Source: Gemmatimonadota bacterium (GTDB lineage: Bacteria; Gemmatimonadota; Gemmatimonadetes; Longimicrobiales; Gaopeijiaceae). From it: a stretch of DNA of 64,000 nt. Shown in pieces: positions 39,031-47,853 of this stretch. Location: assembly GCA_022825135.1 (NCBI GenBank), contig JAJDYN010000013.1:124001-188000 (forward strand). The letters run 5' to 3'. How positions within the stretch are numbered: position 1 is the first letter of the stretch; each line of letters opens with the position of its first letter. The notes under the pieces are model-generated. The model was not told the DNA's origin. It worked only from the letters and a program-made list of their open reading frames with translations, and ran no database searches. A program made the translations under genes and the position numbers.

Positions 39031-39965
39031 CGTGCACCTCCCGTCGGCCGAATCGCCGGTTCGGCCGATTCCTCCCCCGCGTGGCGCACGAAGATCTCGT
39101 GCAGCCGGGGCTCCAGCACCTCGAAGCGGCGCAGGTTCACTCCTTCGCGCAGGGCGGCGCCGAGCAGCTCCTCGTGCGAGATGCGGTTGGGCGGGATGTG
39201 CCAGGCGCCGTTCACTTGCTCGCAATCGACGACGCCGACCCGGTGGAGCCAGCCGGCGTCGCCTTCGAATTCGACGGCCATCGCGCCGGTCCGCTCCCGC
39301 CGCTTGAGCTCCCCGAGGTCGCCGTCGAGCACCTTGCGGGACCTGGAGATCATGCAGACGCGCTCGCACAGCCGTTCCGCCTGCTCCATGAGGTGGGTGG
39401 AGAAGAGGATCGTCTTGCCGCGCGCCTTCTCCTCGCGGACGATCGACTCCAGCACGTCCTGGTTGATCGGGTCGAGCCCGCTGAAGGGCTCGTCGAGGAT
39501 GAGGAGGTCCGGGTCGTGGAGGATCGTCCCGATGAACTGAACCTTCTGCTGCATCCCCTTCGAGAGGTCCTGCACCTTCTTCGCCGCCCAGTCGTCGAGA
39601 CCCAGCCGATCCAGCCATTGCGCCGCCCGCCGCTGCGCATCGCTGCGTGCCAGGCCCCTGAGCTCACCGAGGAAGACGAGCTGCTCGATCACCTTCATCT
39701 TCGGATAGACGCCCCGTTCCTCGGGGAGATACCCTACCCGGCCCCGGCGCTTCATGTCGGGTGGGCCGCCGAGCAGTTCGACGGAGCCCTCGTCCGGCAG
39801 GAGGATGGCCATGATCATGCGGATCGTGGTCGTCTTGCCCGATCCGTTCGGGCCCAGCAACCCGAGGATCGTGCCCCGGGGGATGTCGAGATCGAAGTCG
39901 GAAACCGCGGTGTGCGCCCCGAACGACTTGGTGACGCCCGACAGCCGGACTGCTGTTTCGTTCAC
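39027..39965 (-). CDS. ABC transporter ATP-binding protein, NatA-like
   Basis: A 312-residue ATPase partner of the permease. Walker A GPNGSGKTTT, signature LSKGMQQKV, Walker B LLILDEPFSGLD and the switch His in FSTHLMEQAE are all intact. About 80 residues after the core form the C-terminal domain found in ABC-2 exporters (DUF4162-like, EVLEPRLHEIFV). Together with the permease it makes a two-gene exporter. The 155 bases upstream, before the end of the TOPRIM gene, show no further gene. Confidence 0.88.
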   Translation of the reverse strand: MNETAVRLSGVTKSFGAHTAVSDFDLDIPRGTILGLLGPNGSGKTTTIRMIMAILLPDEGSVELLGGPPDMKRRGRVGYLPEERGVYPKMKVIEQLVFLGELRGLARSDAQRRAAQWLDRLGLDDWAAKKVQDLSKGMQQKVQFIGTILHDPDLLILDEPFSGLDPINQDVLESIVREEKARGKTILFSTHLMEQAERLCERVCMISRSRKVLDGDLGELKRRERTGAMAVEFEGDAGWLHRVGVVDCEQVNGAWHIPPNRISHEELLGAALREGVNLRRFEVLEPRLHEIFVRHAGEESAEPAIRPTGGAR

Positions 39966-40120
39966 GTATCGGCTCTCTGCTGGGGGTGAGGTGATTCGAC
40001 ACGGCTGTCGCGCGCATTCACGCGGTTATCGGGAGCCGTGGCGCGGAGCCGGAGCCTCGCCGCCCGCGCGACCGTGCGCTTGAGCTTAGCTGCGACCAAG
40101 CGATCGCAGGGTGAGTCTAG

Positions 40121-40777
40121 TCAGCCGGGTTGTGGCGCGTCCCCCACGATTTCAAATACGCGGCGGAACCAGGCAAGAAAACGTAGCGCCGTCTCGCTGT
40201 CACCTCGAAAATAGCGTTTCTTGACCGCGACTCCGTAGGGTCGCCCGGGCTCTTCCTGCCAAGCCAGCCAGGTATGGAGCAGTGCCTTTTTGGCGTCGTC
40301 TTCGCGAAACCGCGCCCCTAGGACCCTCGCCTGCGATGTCGATTCTTCGGCATGGCGAATCAGGGAATCCTCCTCCTCGATGAGTTCCCTTAGGAAGTCC
40401 TCTAGTGCCCCTGTTCTCCGATTGTCAGGCATCACCCAAACCCCTACACGAGTGCCGTATTCGTCTGACTCACCCACGAATCCTTCAGCCGGAGTCTGGT
40501 TTGGGGCGTCAACTCCAGCTCGGTGGAGCCGTTCCGCCACGGCTCTCCATCGACCATCCAAATCATCGTTGGCGTCGAGCACGAAGCCAAGAGAGTTGCT
40601 GGTGCCCGCCGGTATGGCGGTTCTTATGCTCCGAAGCACACCGTCCTTGCCGCCCGCATCCCGAAACTCAGGCAGGTCTCTCGGTTCGAATTGGTGCCGC
40701 AACAGGAGCTGTCCGATCGTGTGTTCGTCGTCCGGGCCCTCGACGAACAGGAGAGGTGGTGTCTTGGGATGGGCCAT
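40121..40777 (-). CDS. TOPRIM-fold protein, DUF3226-like, partner of an ATPase
   Basis: A 218-residue protein with TOPRIM landmarks: LLFVEGPDDEHT with Glu13 after the first strand, and FVLDANDDLDGRW with Asp68 and Asp71/72 as the DxD-type metal site. GVWVMPDNRRTGALEDFL is typical of the DUF3226 family. TOPRIM domains cleave or rejoin nucleic acid in OLD, GajA and related nucleases. Its ATG shares one base with the stop of the ATPase gene (TGATG), so the two are translationally coupled and probably work as one complex. The region is less G+C-rich than its neighbours, which hints at transfer. The function is inferred, likely anti-phage. Confidence 0.72.
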   Translation of the reverse strand: MAHPKTPPLLFVEGPDDEHTIGQLLLRHQFEPRDLPEFRDAGGKDGVLRSIRTAIPAGTSNSLGFVLDANDDLDGRWRAVAERLHRAGVDAPNQTPAEGFVGESDEYGTRVGVWVMPDNRRTGALEDFLRELIEEEDSLIRHAEESTSQARVLGARFREDDAKKALLHTWLAWQEEPGRPYGVAVKKRYFRGDSETALRFLAWFRRVFEIVGDAPQPG

Positions 40778-41868
40778 CAGCGAAGTTCAATACTCAGGTC
40801 GGCGGCAGCGAGAATGTCGTCAGAATCGAAGGCCACACTCCGTTTGAGATTGCGTTCGGTCTTCTGGATCGACACGAAGTCGCTAAGATCTGGCCGAGTT
40901 CTCAGGACCGACGCAAGGCCAGAAATGCAGTCGAAACTGTGGCTCGTCGCAAAGACCTGGATTGATGACCTCAGAGCCGTCTCGATAACGAGCTTCCACA
41001 TTTCTTCCATCGCGGTCCAGTGTAGGCCGGTATCGATTTCGTCGATGAGAAGGAACCCACCCGCCGTCTGGACCAAGGATAGCGACAGAGCCAGCAATCG
41101 CCGCATCCCATCGCCGTAGCTACCGATCGGAACGCGGGGGGCACCAGACCGAAAGCCTAACACGATGCCTGGCAATCCCCTTGCTCCCCGTGTTGGTTCG
41201 CCGGTCAAGAAATGAATCGTTGCGAGGTCCGCTTGGAGGATTTGCATGGCTTCAATGACGTCGGATTCCCGCCCGTCGATGAGAACCCGGTCCCACACTT
41301 CCGCCATGGCATGTGCTTCCAGAGATTCGGCGGTCACGAACTGAGATGGGGGAGATGCTCGCGATGACCGAAGCGCTGCTCGCCGCATGGCTTGGGCATG
41401 CCAGTGGAGTGACCCGTCCTCGGCAAGCGGGAGGGCGATATCCTTGTTGGCACTCCGCCGAATCCGCAAGGCAAGGAGTTGGAGTGTGCCGGTTTCCATC
41501 TCAAAGAGATCTCTCGTCTGTTCCTCCTTCACGTCCGCGATGTCCAGTTGAACATGCCCAAGCCCATCATCGGACGAGATGCTGAGCGTAGTTCCGGTGT
41601 CAAATCGATGCCCGTGGAATTGGTGTTTCAGGTGATACCGAACGGCTCGGAAGCCATCATCGTCACGTGTGACGTGTGTTTCACCCCGCCGGCTGGCCGC
41701 TTGGATCAGGACACGTGGATCTCCTTGAGAGACCAGCAGATGGACGGCCTCGAGAATCGAAGTTTTTCCGCAGTTGTTTGGGCCGACCAACAGGTTCACC
41801 CTGGCCAGATCTCGAAGCTCGTAAGCCCGGAAGCTCCGGTAGTTCTCAAGTCTGAGGGTGCGAATCAT
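40777..41868 (-). CDS. AAA/ABC-type ATPase (AAA_15/AAA_21), AriA/OLD-like
   Basis: A 363-residue SMC/ABC-like ATPase: RLENYRSFRAYELRDLARVN, Walker A GPNNCGKTS at 29-37, signature-like SYGDGMRRLLALSLSL, Walker B FLLIDEIDTGLH (about 272-283) and H-loop TSHS at 308-311. There is no attached TOPRIM or nuclease domain; that function is in the next gene. ATPase plus TOPRIM as separate genes is the layout of the PARIS system (AriA/AriB), while OLD and GajA fuse them. ATG 41868 is used because homology begins at MIRTLRLENY; a TTG 18 codons upstream is possible. It is divergent to the oxidoreductase gene. Confidence 0.8.
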   Translation of the reverse strand: MIRTLRLENYRSFRAYELRDLARVNLLVGPNNCGKTSILEAVHLLVSQGDPRVLIQAASRRGETHVTRDDDGFRAVRYHLKHQFHGHRFDTGTTLSISSDDGLGHVQLDIADVKEEQTRDLFEMETGTLQLLALRIRRSANKDIALPLAEDGSLHWHAQAMRRAALRSSRASPPSQFVTAESLEAHAMAEVWDRVLIDGRESDVIEAMQILQADLATIHFLTGEPTRGARGLPGIVLGFRSGAPRVPIGSYGDGMRRLLALSLSLVQTAGGFLLIDEIDTGLHWTAMEEMWKLVIETALRSSIQVFATSHSFDCISGLASVLRTRPDLSDFVSIQKTERNLKRSVAFDSDDILAAADLSIELR

Positions 41869-42074
41869 CCGCGGTGGCTCCCGTGCCCACTGAGGCGAAG
41901 TTGGCGGTTCCCGTGCATCCAAGCGTTCTCGAAGGTGGCACCACAGCTAGCGGCTGGCTAGTGCGAGAGGGGTTCCTCGTTACCTTTGCTGACCGGATCG
42001 GCGTTTGCTTAAGTTGTCGGACGTCAGTGTTGGCGAGGAGCGCTTCTTCACGGACTTCCACACGCGTTCTCATC

Positions 42075-43496
42075 ATGGTCGAAACAGGAAAATCGAGGCC
42101 CGTTCCCGGATCGAAACCCGAGCCTCGTGCCCGCAGCCGCCGGGATTTCGTCAAGTCCGCCGTAGCCGGGTCCGCGCTCGTCGCGGGGCTTCCGACCGCG
42201 CTTTCCGGGGAAGGAGGGCGCGGCGTCCGCCGGACGCTGTCCCGGAAGCGGGTCCGGGACCGTCAGGTCGCCCCCTCCGACCGCGTCGGCCTGGCCGTCA
42301 TCGGCGCGGGTGGCATGGGCATGGCCGACGTGGACACGGCGCTGCGCATCCCGGGCGTCGAACTTGTGGCGGCGTGCGACATCTTCGACGGCCGCCTCGA
42401 CGCCGCCCGCGAGCGCCACGGCGACATCTTCACCACGCGCGACTACAGGGAAGTCCTTGCCCGCGACGACATCGACGCGGTCATAGTGGGCACGCCTGAT
42501 CACTGGCATCAGCCCATCTCCATCGAAGCGCTCAGGGCAGGGAAGGCGGTCTACTGCGAGAAGCCGATGGTGCACGACATCGCCGAAGGCCACGATCTGA
42601 TCCGCGCCCAGGAGGAATCGGGACGCGTATTCCAGGTGGGCAGCCAGGGGATGAGTTCGCTCGGCAACGAGAAGGCGAAGGAGCTGTACGAGGAGGGCGC
42701 GATCGGGGAGCTGAACTACGCCGAGGGCTTCTGGGCGCGCAACGATCCCATCGGCGCGTGGCAGTACCCGATACCGGCCGACGCTTCGCAGGAGACCGTC
42801 GACTGGGAGCGCTTCCTGGGGCCGGCCCCGGATCGTCCCTACGACCCTCTGCGGGTCTTCCGCTGGCGCAATTATCGCGACTACGGCACCGGCGTCGCCG
42901 GCGACCTTTTCGTGCACCTGTTCTCCAGCCTGCATTTCGTCGTGAGCTCGCGCGGTCCGACACGCATCCAGGCCGCGGGAGGGCTGCGCTACTGGAAGGA
43001 CGGGCGGGAGGTGCCGGACGTGCTCCTCGGCGTCTTCGACTATCCGGAGACGGACGCGCATCCCGGGTTCAATCTGTCGCTGCGCGTCAACTTCGTGGAT
43101 GGCACCTCGGGCAGCACCTTCCTGCGGCTGGTGGGGAGCGAGGGCGCCATGGACGTGACCTGGACCGACGTGGTGCTGCGCAAGAACGTCGCGGTCGATC
43201 CCATGGACGCCTTCTCGCAGGAGAAGATGGCCGAAGCGGCTGCCGGCGAGGGTGGTCTCCCCGCGCGCGTGCGCATGCTTCCGCCCGCGGAGGCCCGCTA
43301 CGAAGTCGAGCGCGGCTACCGGGGCGCGCACGTCGATCACTTCTTCAACTTCTTCCAGGCGATCCGCGGGGGCCCGCCGGTCGTTGAGGATGCCGTCTTC
43401 GGCCTGCGCGCGGCGGCTCCGGCACTGGCGTGCAACCTCAGCTATTTCGAGGACCGGATCGTCCGCTGGGATCCCGACGCGATGAGGCTTGCCTGA
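42075..43496 (+). CDS. Tat-exported Gfo/Idh/MocA-family oxidoreductase
   Basis: A 473-residue NAD(P)-dependent sugar oxidoreductase-like protein. A Tat signal lies at about 20-45 (SRRDFVKSAVAGSALVAG). The Rossmann motif is VGLAVIGAGGMGMADVDTAL, followed by VGTPDHWHQPISIEALRAGK and the family EKP motif (VYCEKPM). The C-terminal alpha/beta domain is complete. Exported members of this family in Gemmatimonadota and Planctomycetota are thought to act on sugars with a pre-bound cofactor. ATG 42075 lacks a clear ribosome-binding site. It shares its final base with the start of the next gene. Confidence 0.83.
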   Translation: MVETGKSRPVPGSKPEPRARSRRDFVKSAVAGSALVAGLPTALSGEGGRGVRRTLSRKRVRDRQVAPSDRVGLAVIGAGGMGMADVDTALRIPGVELVAACDIFDGRLDAARERHGDIFTTRDYREVLARDDIDAVIVGTPDHWHQPISIEALRAGKAVYCEKPMVHDIAEGHDLIRAQEESGRVFQVGSQGMSSLGNEKAKELYEEGAIGELNYAEGFWARNDPIGAWQYPIPADASQETVDWERFLGPAPDRPYDPLRVFRWRNYRDYGTGVAGDLFVHLFSSLHFVVSSRGPTRIQAAGGLRYWKDGREVPDVLLGVFDYPETDAHPGFNLSLRVNFVDGTSGSTFLRLVGSEGAMDVTWTDVVLRKNVAVDPMDAFSQEKMAEAAAGEGGLPARVRMLPPAEARYEVERGYRGAHVDHFFNFFQAIRGGPPVVEDAVFGLRAAAPALACNLSYFEDRIVRWDPDAMRLA

Positions 43497-46400
43497 TGAG
43501 CGGTCCCTCGGCGATCCGCGCCGCGGTCCGTCGGTCCAGCCTCGAATCGGTGACGGAGACGGCCCGGGCCCCGAACCGCCGCCGCCCGCGCGTCTTTCCC
43601 CTGGCAGCCGTACTGTGTCTGGTCGTCAACTGCGGGGACGAGGTGCCCGCGGTGGTGGCTCCCCCCTCGCCGCCCGGGCTGGTCGCAACCACCGTCACCC
43701 TCGAGCCCTCGTCGGTGACGCTCGACGCGCTGGGCGACACGATTCGACTCGCCGCCACGGTCCTCAACCAGAACGGTGACGAGATGACCGGGGTGCCGAT
43801 CGGGTACACGTCCACCGACGCGTCGGTGGTTCGGGTGGACGGTTTCGGCCTGGTGACGGCGGTGGGCAACGGGAGCGCGGTGGTGACGGCCGCGAGCGGC
43901 GCCGCAACGGGGGTCGCGACCGTGACCGTCGAGCAGATGGTGGCGCAGGTGCGGGTGTCGCCCGAATCGGCCACGCTGATTTCCATCGGGGACACGTTGC
44001 GGCTCAGGGCCGAGGCGCTCGACTCGCAGGGCCGGGGAGTGCCGGGAACGCACGTGTTCAAGTGGTCGAGCAACGATTCGGTGGCCGCGGTGGACGATGA
44101 CGGCCTGGTGACGGCGGTGAGGAACGGGAGCGCCGTGGTGGCGGCCACGGTCGGGACGGTGTCCGGCGAGGCGACGGTGAACGTGGAACAGGTCGTGGCG
44201 GAGGTGCGGCTGTTGCCCGGCTGGGTGACGCTCTTCTCCATCGGCACCACGGTCCAGCTCGACGCCAGGGCGCTGGACGCGAACGGGACGGAGGTGCCGG
44301 ACACCGAATTCGAGTGGTCGAACGACCGCGGGGCGGCGCGCGTGAGCGCCTCGGGCCTGGTGACCGCGGTACGCGAAGGGACGGGGGTGGTGACGGCCAC
44401 GGCCGCATCGGTCTCGGGGAGCGCGGCGGTGACGGTGAGCCTGCTCGAGGGCTCCGCCAGGGACCGCGCGATCCTGGAAGCGGTCTACGATGCGACCGAA
44501 GGCCGCTTCTGGAGGAACAACCGAAACTGGCTCAGCGACGCGCCGCTGGGGGAGTGGTATGGTGTCGACACCGACGCCGAGGGACGGGTCACGGGGATCG
44601 ACCTGATCGCCAACAATCTCGAGGGCCACATCCCGCCGGAACTCGGCCGGCTCGATGAGCTCCGGGAACTCCGACTCGACGCGGCGACGGTCCCCCAGAC
44701 CTGGTGCTACAGGCCGTCCAGTCCTCCCGAGTCGGGCGCGCGCAACGGAAGCGACATCGGCTGGTCCGGATCCGCCCGGGAAGGCGGAAGACTGCATTGG
44801 CTCTCGTGGGCGAGGCGCACCGGCGCGGGCCGCGAGCACGGAGCGGGCCTCGTGACCGATATCCCGATGGGCGCGCCGCTCAACTCCGGGACGGGCCTGT
44901 GGAACGGTGGCAACCGGTTGGCGGGACCCATTCCGCCGGAACTCGGCGAACTGGCCAACCTCGAGACGCTCTCCCTCGATTCGAACGAGCTTTCCGGGAC
45001 GATCCCGCCCGAGCTGGGAAGGCTCGCAAACCTGAGGACACTGTCGCTCTCGCGAAACCGGCTCACCGGCACGCTCCCGCCCGAGCTGGGCAACCTGATC
45101 CGGCTCGAGAGCCTGAACCTCGCGGTGAGCTACGATCTCACGCTGACGCCGCCGCGTCCGCGGTACGTGCTCTCGGGACGGCTGCCGCCGCAACTCGGCA
45201 ACCTGGTCAACCTGAAGGAGCTGGATCTCAGGGGCCACAAGTTCACGGGCGCGGTCCCGTCGGCACTCGGCAGGCTCGCGCAGCTCGAATACCTGTCGTT
45301 GACCTGCAACTCGCTCGATGGCCCGATTCCCTCGGTACTCCGACAGCTCCGCCGGCTGCGTCACCTGGATCTGTCCGGCAACCGGTTCGAAGGAGGCATC
45401 CCCGCGTGGCTGGACGACCTGGGCGACCTGGAATTCCTCGATCTCGCCAGCAACTACTTCCTGACCGGGCCGATACCGACGAGCGTCACGCGGATGACCG
45501 GGTTGGTCCGGCTGAGCCTCGGGACCAACCGGCTCTTCGGCCCGATTCCGCCCCGACTCGGCCGCCTGACGAACCTGGAGTCCCTGGCGGTGGGCAACAA
45601 CCTGTTGACCGGCGCGCTTCCGCCCCACCTCGGGAGTCTGCCGAACCTGGAGTTCCTCTCCGTGTTCAGCAACCCGGGTCTCACCGGCGCGCTTCCCCGC
45701 GAAATCATGCAGGCCCCGCTGGGAGACTTCAATTGGCAGGGCACCGGCCTGTGCGCCCCGCGGGATCGCGTATTCCAGTCCTGGCTGGCGAGTATCCTCA
45801 ACCACCAGGGAGGGCCCGGCTGCACCCTCCCGCCGCGCCAGATCTTCACCGCGTTCTTCGAGGCGACCGGCGGCGCGGACTGGACCAACAACGCGAACTG
45901 GCTCAGGGATGCACCCGTGGCTTCGTGGTTCGGCGTGACCGTGGAGGACAGTCTGCTCACGGCGCTGGAGCTTCCGGACAACGGGCTGGCGGGCACGCTC
46001 CCCCCCGCGGTGGGCGATTTCCTGGACCTGAAGCGTCTGGACCTCGGGGGCAACGCGCTGACGAGCCGTCTGCCCCCGGACCTCGGAAATCTGACGGAAC
46101 TCGAAGCCCTCAACCTCTCCGGCAACAGGTTTTCGGGACCGGTTCCGCGCGATCTCGCGATGATCGGCGGGCTGGAGCGCCTGGACCTGTCCAACAACGA
46201 ACTGGCAGGCGCGCTCCCGGGCATCCTGACCGGCCTGAGCGCGCTTTCCGACTTCAACTGGCATGCGAGCGGCGCCTGCGCCCCCGAGGTGGCATGGTTC
46301 CAGACCTGGCTCGAATCGGTGGAGACCCGCTCCGGGCCGACCTGCCGCGGGATCTTCTCGGTGTCGGTTGCGGAAGCACACCTGTCGCAGGCCACCCAGG

Positions 46401-47827
46401 GCGTCGGCGGCGCGGTTCCGCTGATCGCCGGGCGACCCGGGCTCGTGCGCGTGCTGGCTACCGCGGACCGGGCCAACGACTTCAAGCCGAGCGCCCGAGC
46501 CGCGTTCGTCGTGGATGGCCGGGAGGCCCACGCGGCCGAGATGGCGCTCGCGTCGGCCCGCGGCCTTGCCGAGAACCTTCCGGGGCGGCCGGACCAATGG
46601 TATCAGGCGGCGATTCCGGCCGCGGCGCTGCGTCCCGGCGTCGAGATGGCCCTGCGGATCGACCCCGACAGCACCATGCCCAGAGCAACGCTGGATGAAG
46701 TGCGGCTTCCCCTCGACGTGCGCGAGATGCCGCCGCTGGAGCTCACGATCGTGCCCGTGGTTACCGGATCCAGCGCGGATGCGGATGTGCGGGAGTGGAT
46801 CCAGGACGCCGGCGCTGCGCCGATAAAGTTCATGCGGGCGGTACTGCCGGTCGGCGAACTCGATCTCACCGTTCGCGAGCCACTCCGCATCGCTTCGGCT
46901 CCGGATGCCTCCAGCGGCGCCGAATGGATCGTCATCCTCGAGGACATCGAGCTGGTCCGCAAAACCGAGGGCGGCAGCGGATACTGGTATGGCGTAGTGA
47001 ATCGCGACGGAGACGAGGGCATCAGGGGGATCGCCCTGGTGGAGGGCCGGGTGGCCCTCGGCGTTCCCGATGCCGAGGTCTTCGCGCACGAGCTGGGTCA
47101 CAGCATGAGCCTCATGCACTCGCCCTGCGGGAACCCCTGGCAGATCGATCCCGACTATCCCTATCCGGACGGCAGTATCGGCGTCCTCGGCTACGACGCC
47201 CGATCCGAGGAGCTGGTGGACTCCTCGACGCACGACCTCATGTCCTACTGCCATCCGCAATGGATCAGCGACTACAACTTCAAGAAGGCGTTCGAGTACC
47301 GGCTCCGGACGGAGACCCGCTCGGACGCCGTGGCCGCCCGGGACGAACCCCGGGGCAGCCGGCTGCTGCTGCGGGGTCACGTGAGCGCGGAGGGCGAGCT
47401 TCACCTGGATCCGGCGTTCGCGATCAACGCGCCGGCGCAGCTTCCCTCGGGCTCCGGTCCTTATCGCGTCGAGGGCTTTTCCACAGATGACGCCCGGGCG
47501 TTCGCGCTGGACTTTGACATGGAGATGGTCTCGGAGGGCGGCGGCAGCTTCTTCTTTCTCGTCCCGTTCGCGGAGGAGCGCATCGCCTCGCTGGAGCGCA
47601 TCGTGCTGTCCGGGCCCGAGGGTTCGACGGCGCTCGATCGTGAGACGCGCGTGTCGCCGGTGGCCATCGTGATGGACCCGGCGACCGGGCGCATCCGGTC
47701 CATCCTGCGGGGCGAAGCCGCCGAAGCGGCCGGTGCGACGGTGGCGGCGGATGCGCGCTCCGGGGCGGTGCCTCGCGAGCGCGTGCTGGTGAGCCACGGA
47801 TTGCCGGGACCGGGTCCTGGACGATGA
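43496..47827 (+). CDS. very large surface protein: Big2 repeats, leucine-rich repeats and a zinc metalloprotease-like domain
   Basis: A 1443-residue secreted protein. After a hydrophobic N-terminal segment (LAAVLCLVVNCG) come three bacterial Ig-like Big2 domains (about 67-145, 147-230, 231-315), each ending in a SGxATVTVEQ-type strand. Two blocks of plant-type leucine-rich repeats (LSGTIPPELGRLANLRTL pattern) follow, each introduced by a WxxNxNWL-type cap with WYGV or WFGV. The last third holds HELGHSMSLMHSPCG from H1198, the HExxHxxxxxH zinc motif, and a Met-turn-like DLMSYC. An adhesive protease is the best reading. It starts at ATG 43496 and overlaps the next gene region slightly. Confidence 0.8.
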   Translation: MSGPSAIRAAVRRSSLESVTETARAPNRRRPRVFPLAAVLCLVVNCGDEVPAVVAPPSPPGLVATTVTLEPSSVTLDALGDTIRLAATVLNQNGDEMTGVPIGYTSTDASVVRVDGFGLVTAVGNGSAVVTAASGAATGVATVTVEQMVAQVRVSPESATLISIGDTLRLRAEALDSQGRGVPGTHVFKWSSNDSVAAVDDDGLVTAVRNGSAVVAATVGTVSGEATVNVEQVVAEVRLLPGWVTLFSIGTTVQLDARALDANGTEVPDTEFEWSNDRGAARVSASGLVTAVREGTGVVTATAASVSGSAAVTVSLLEGSARDRAILEAVYDATEGRFWRNNRNWLSDAPLGEWYGVDTDAEGRVTGIDLIANNLEGHIPPELGRLDELRELRLDAATVPQTWCYRPSSPPESGARNGSDIGWSGSAREGGRLHWLSWARRTGAGREHGAGLVTDIPMGAPLNSGTGLWNGGNRLAGPIPPELGELANLETLSLDSNELSGTIPPELGRLANLRTLSLSRNRLTGTLPPELGNLIRLESLNLAVSYDLTLTPPRPRYVLSGRLPPQLGNLVNLKELDLRGHKFTGAVPSALGRLAQLEYLSLTCNSLDGPIPSVLRQLRRLRHLDLSGNRFEGGIPAWLDDLGDLEFLDLASNYFLTGPIPTSVTRMTGLVRLSLGTNRLFGPIPPRLGRLTNLESLAVGNNLLTGALPPHLGSLPNLEFLSVFSNPGLTGALPREIMQAPLGDFNWQGTGLCAPRDRVFQSWLASILNHQGGPGCTLPPRQIFTAFFEATGGADWTNNANWLRDAPVASWFGVTVEDSLLTALELPDNGLAGTLPPAVGDFLDLKRLDLGGNALTSRLPPDLGNLTELEALNLSGNRFSGPVPRDLAMIGGLERLDLSNNELAGALPGILTGLSALSDFNWHASGACAPEVAWFQTWLESVETRSGPTCRGIFSVSVAEAHLSQATQGVGGAVPLIAGRPGLVRVLATADRANDFKPSARAAFVVDGREAHAAEMALASARGLAENLPGRPDQWYQAAIPAAALRPGVEMALRIDPDSTMPRATLDEVRLPLDVREMPPLELTIVPVVTGSSADADVREWIQDAGAAPIKFMRAVLPVGELDLTVREPLRIASAPDASSGAEWIVILEDIELVRKTEGGSGYWYGVVNRDGDEGIRGIALVEGRVALGVPDAEVFAHELGHSMSLMHSPCGNPWQIDPDYPYPDGSIGVLGYDARSEELVDSSTHDLMSYCHPQWISDYNFKKAFEYRLRTETRSDAVAARDEPRGSRLLLRGHVSAEGELHLDPAFAINAPAQLPSGSGPYRVEGFSTDDARAFALDFDMEMVSEGGGSFFFLVPFAEERIASLERIVLSGPEGSTALDRETRVSPVAIVMDPATGRIRSILRGEAAEAAGATVAADARSGAVPRERVLVSHGLPGPGPGR

Positions 47828-47853
47828 AGCAAGGTTTGGCAGTCGGAGGAACG

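Noticed and set aside
37771-39618. Single 615-residue fusion of ATPase and permease
   Set aside because: The part upstream of 39030 is in the wrong frame of the ATPase gene; the proper GTG with a ribosome-binding site is at 39030.
43442-47797. 1451-codon open frame on the - strand opposite the Big2-LRR protein
   Set aside because: It mirrors the + gene exactly; its His/Arg/Pro/Gly-rich text has no motifs. Such mirrors are common in high-G+C genes.
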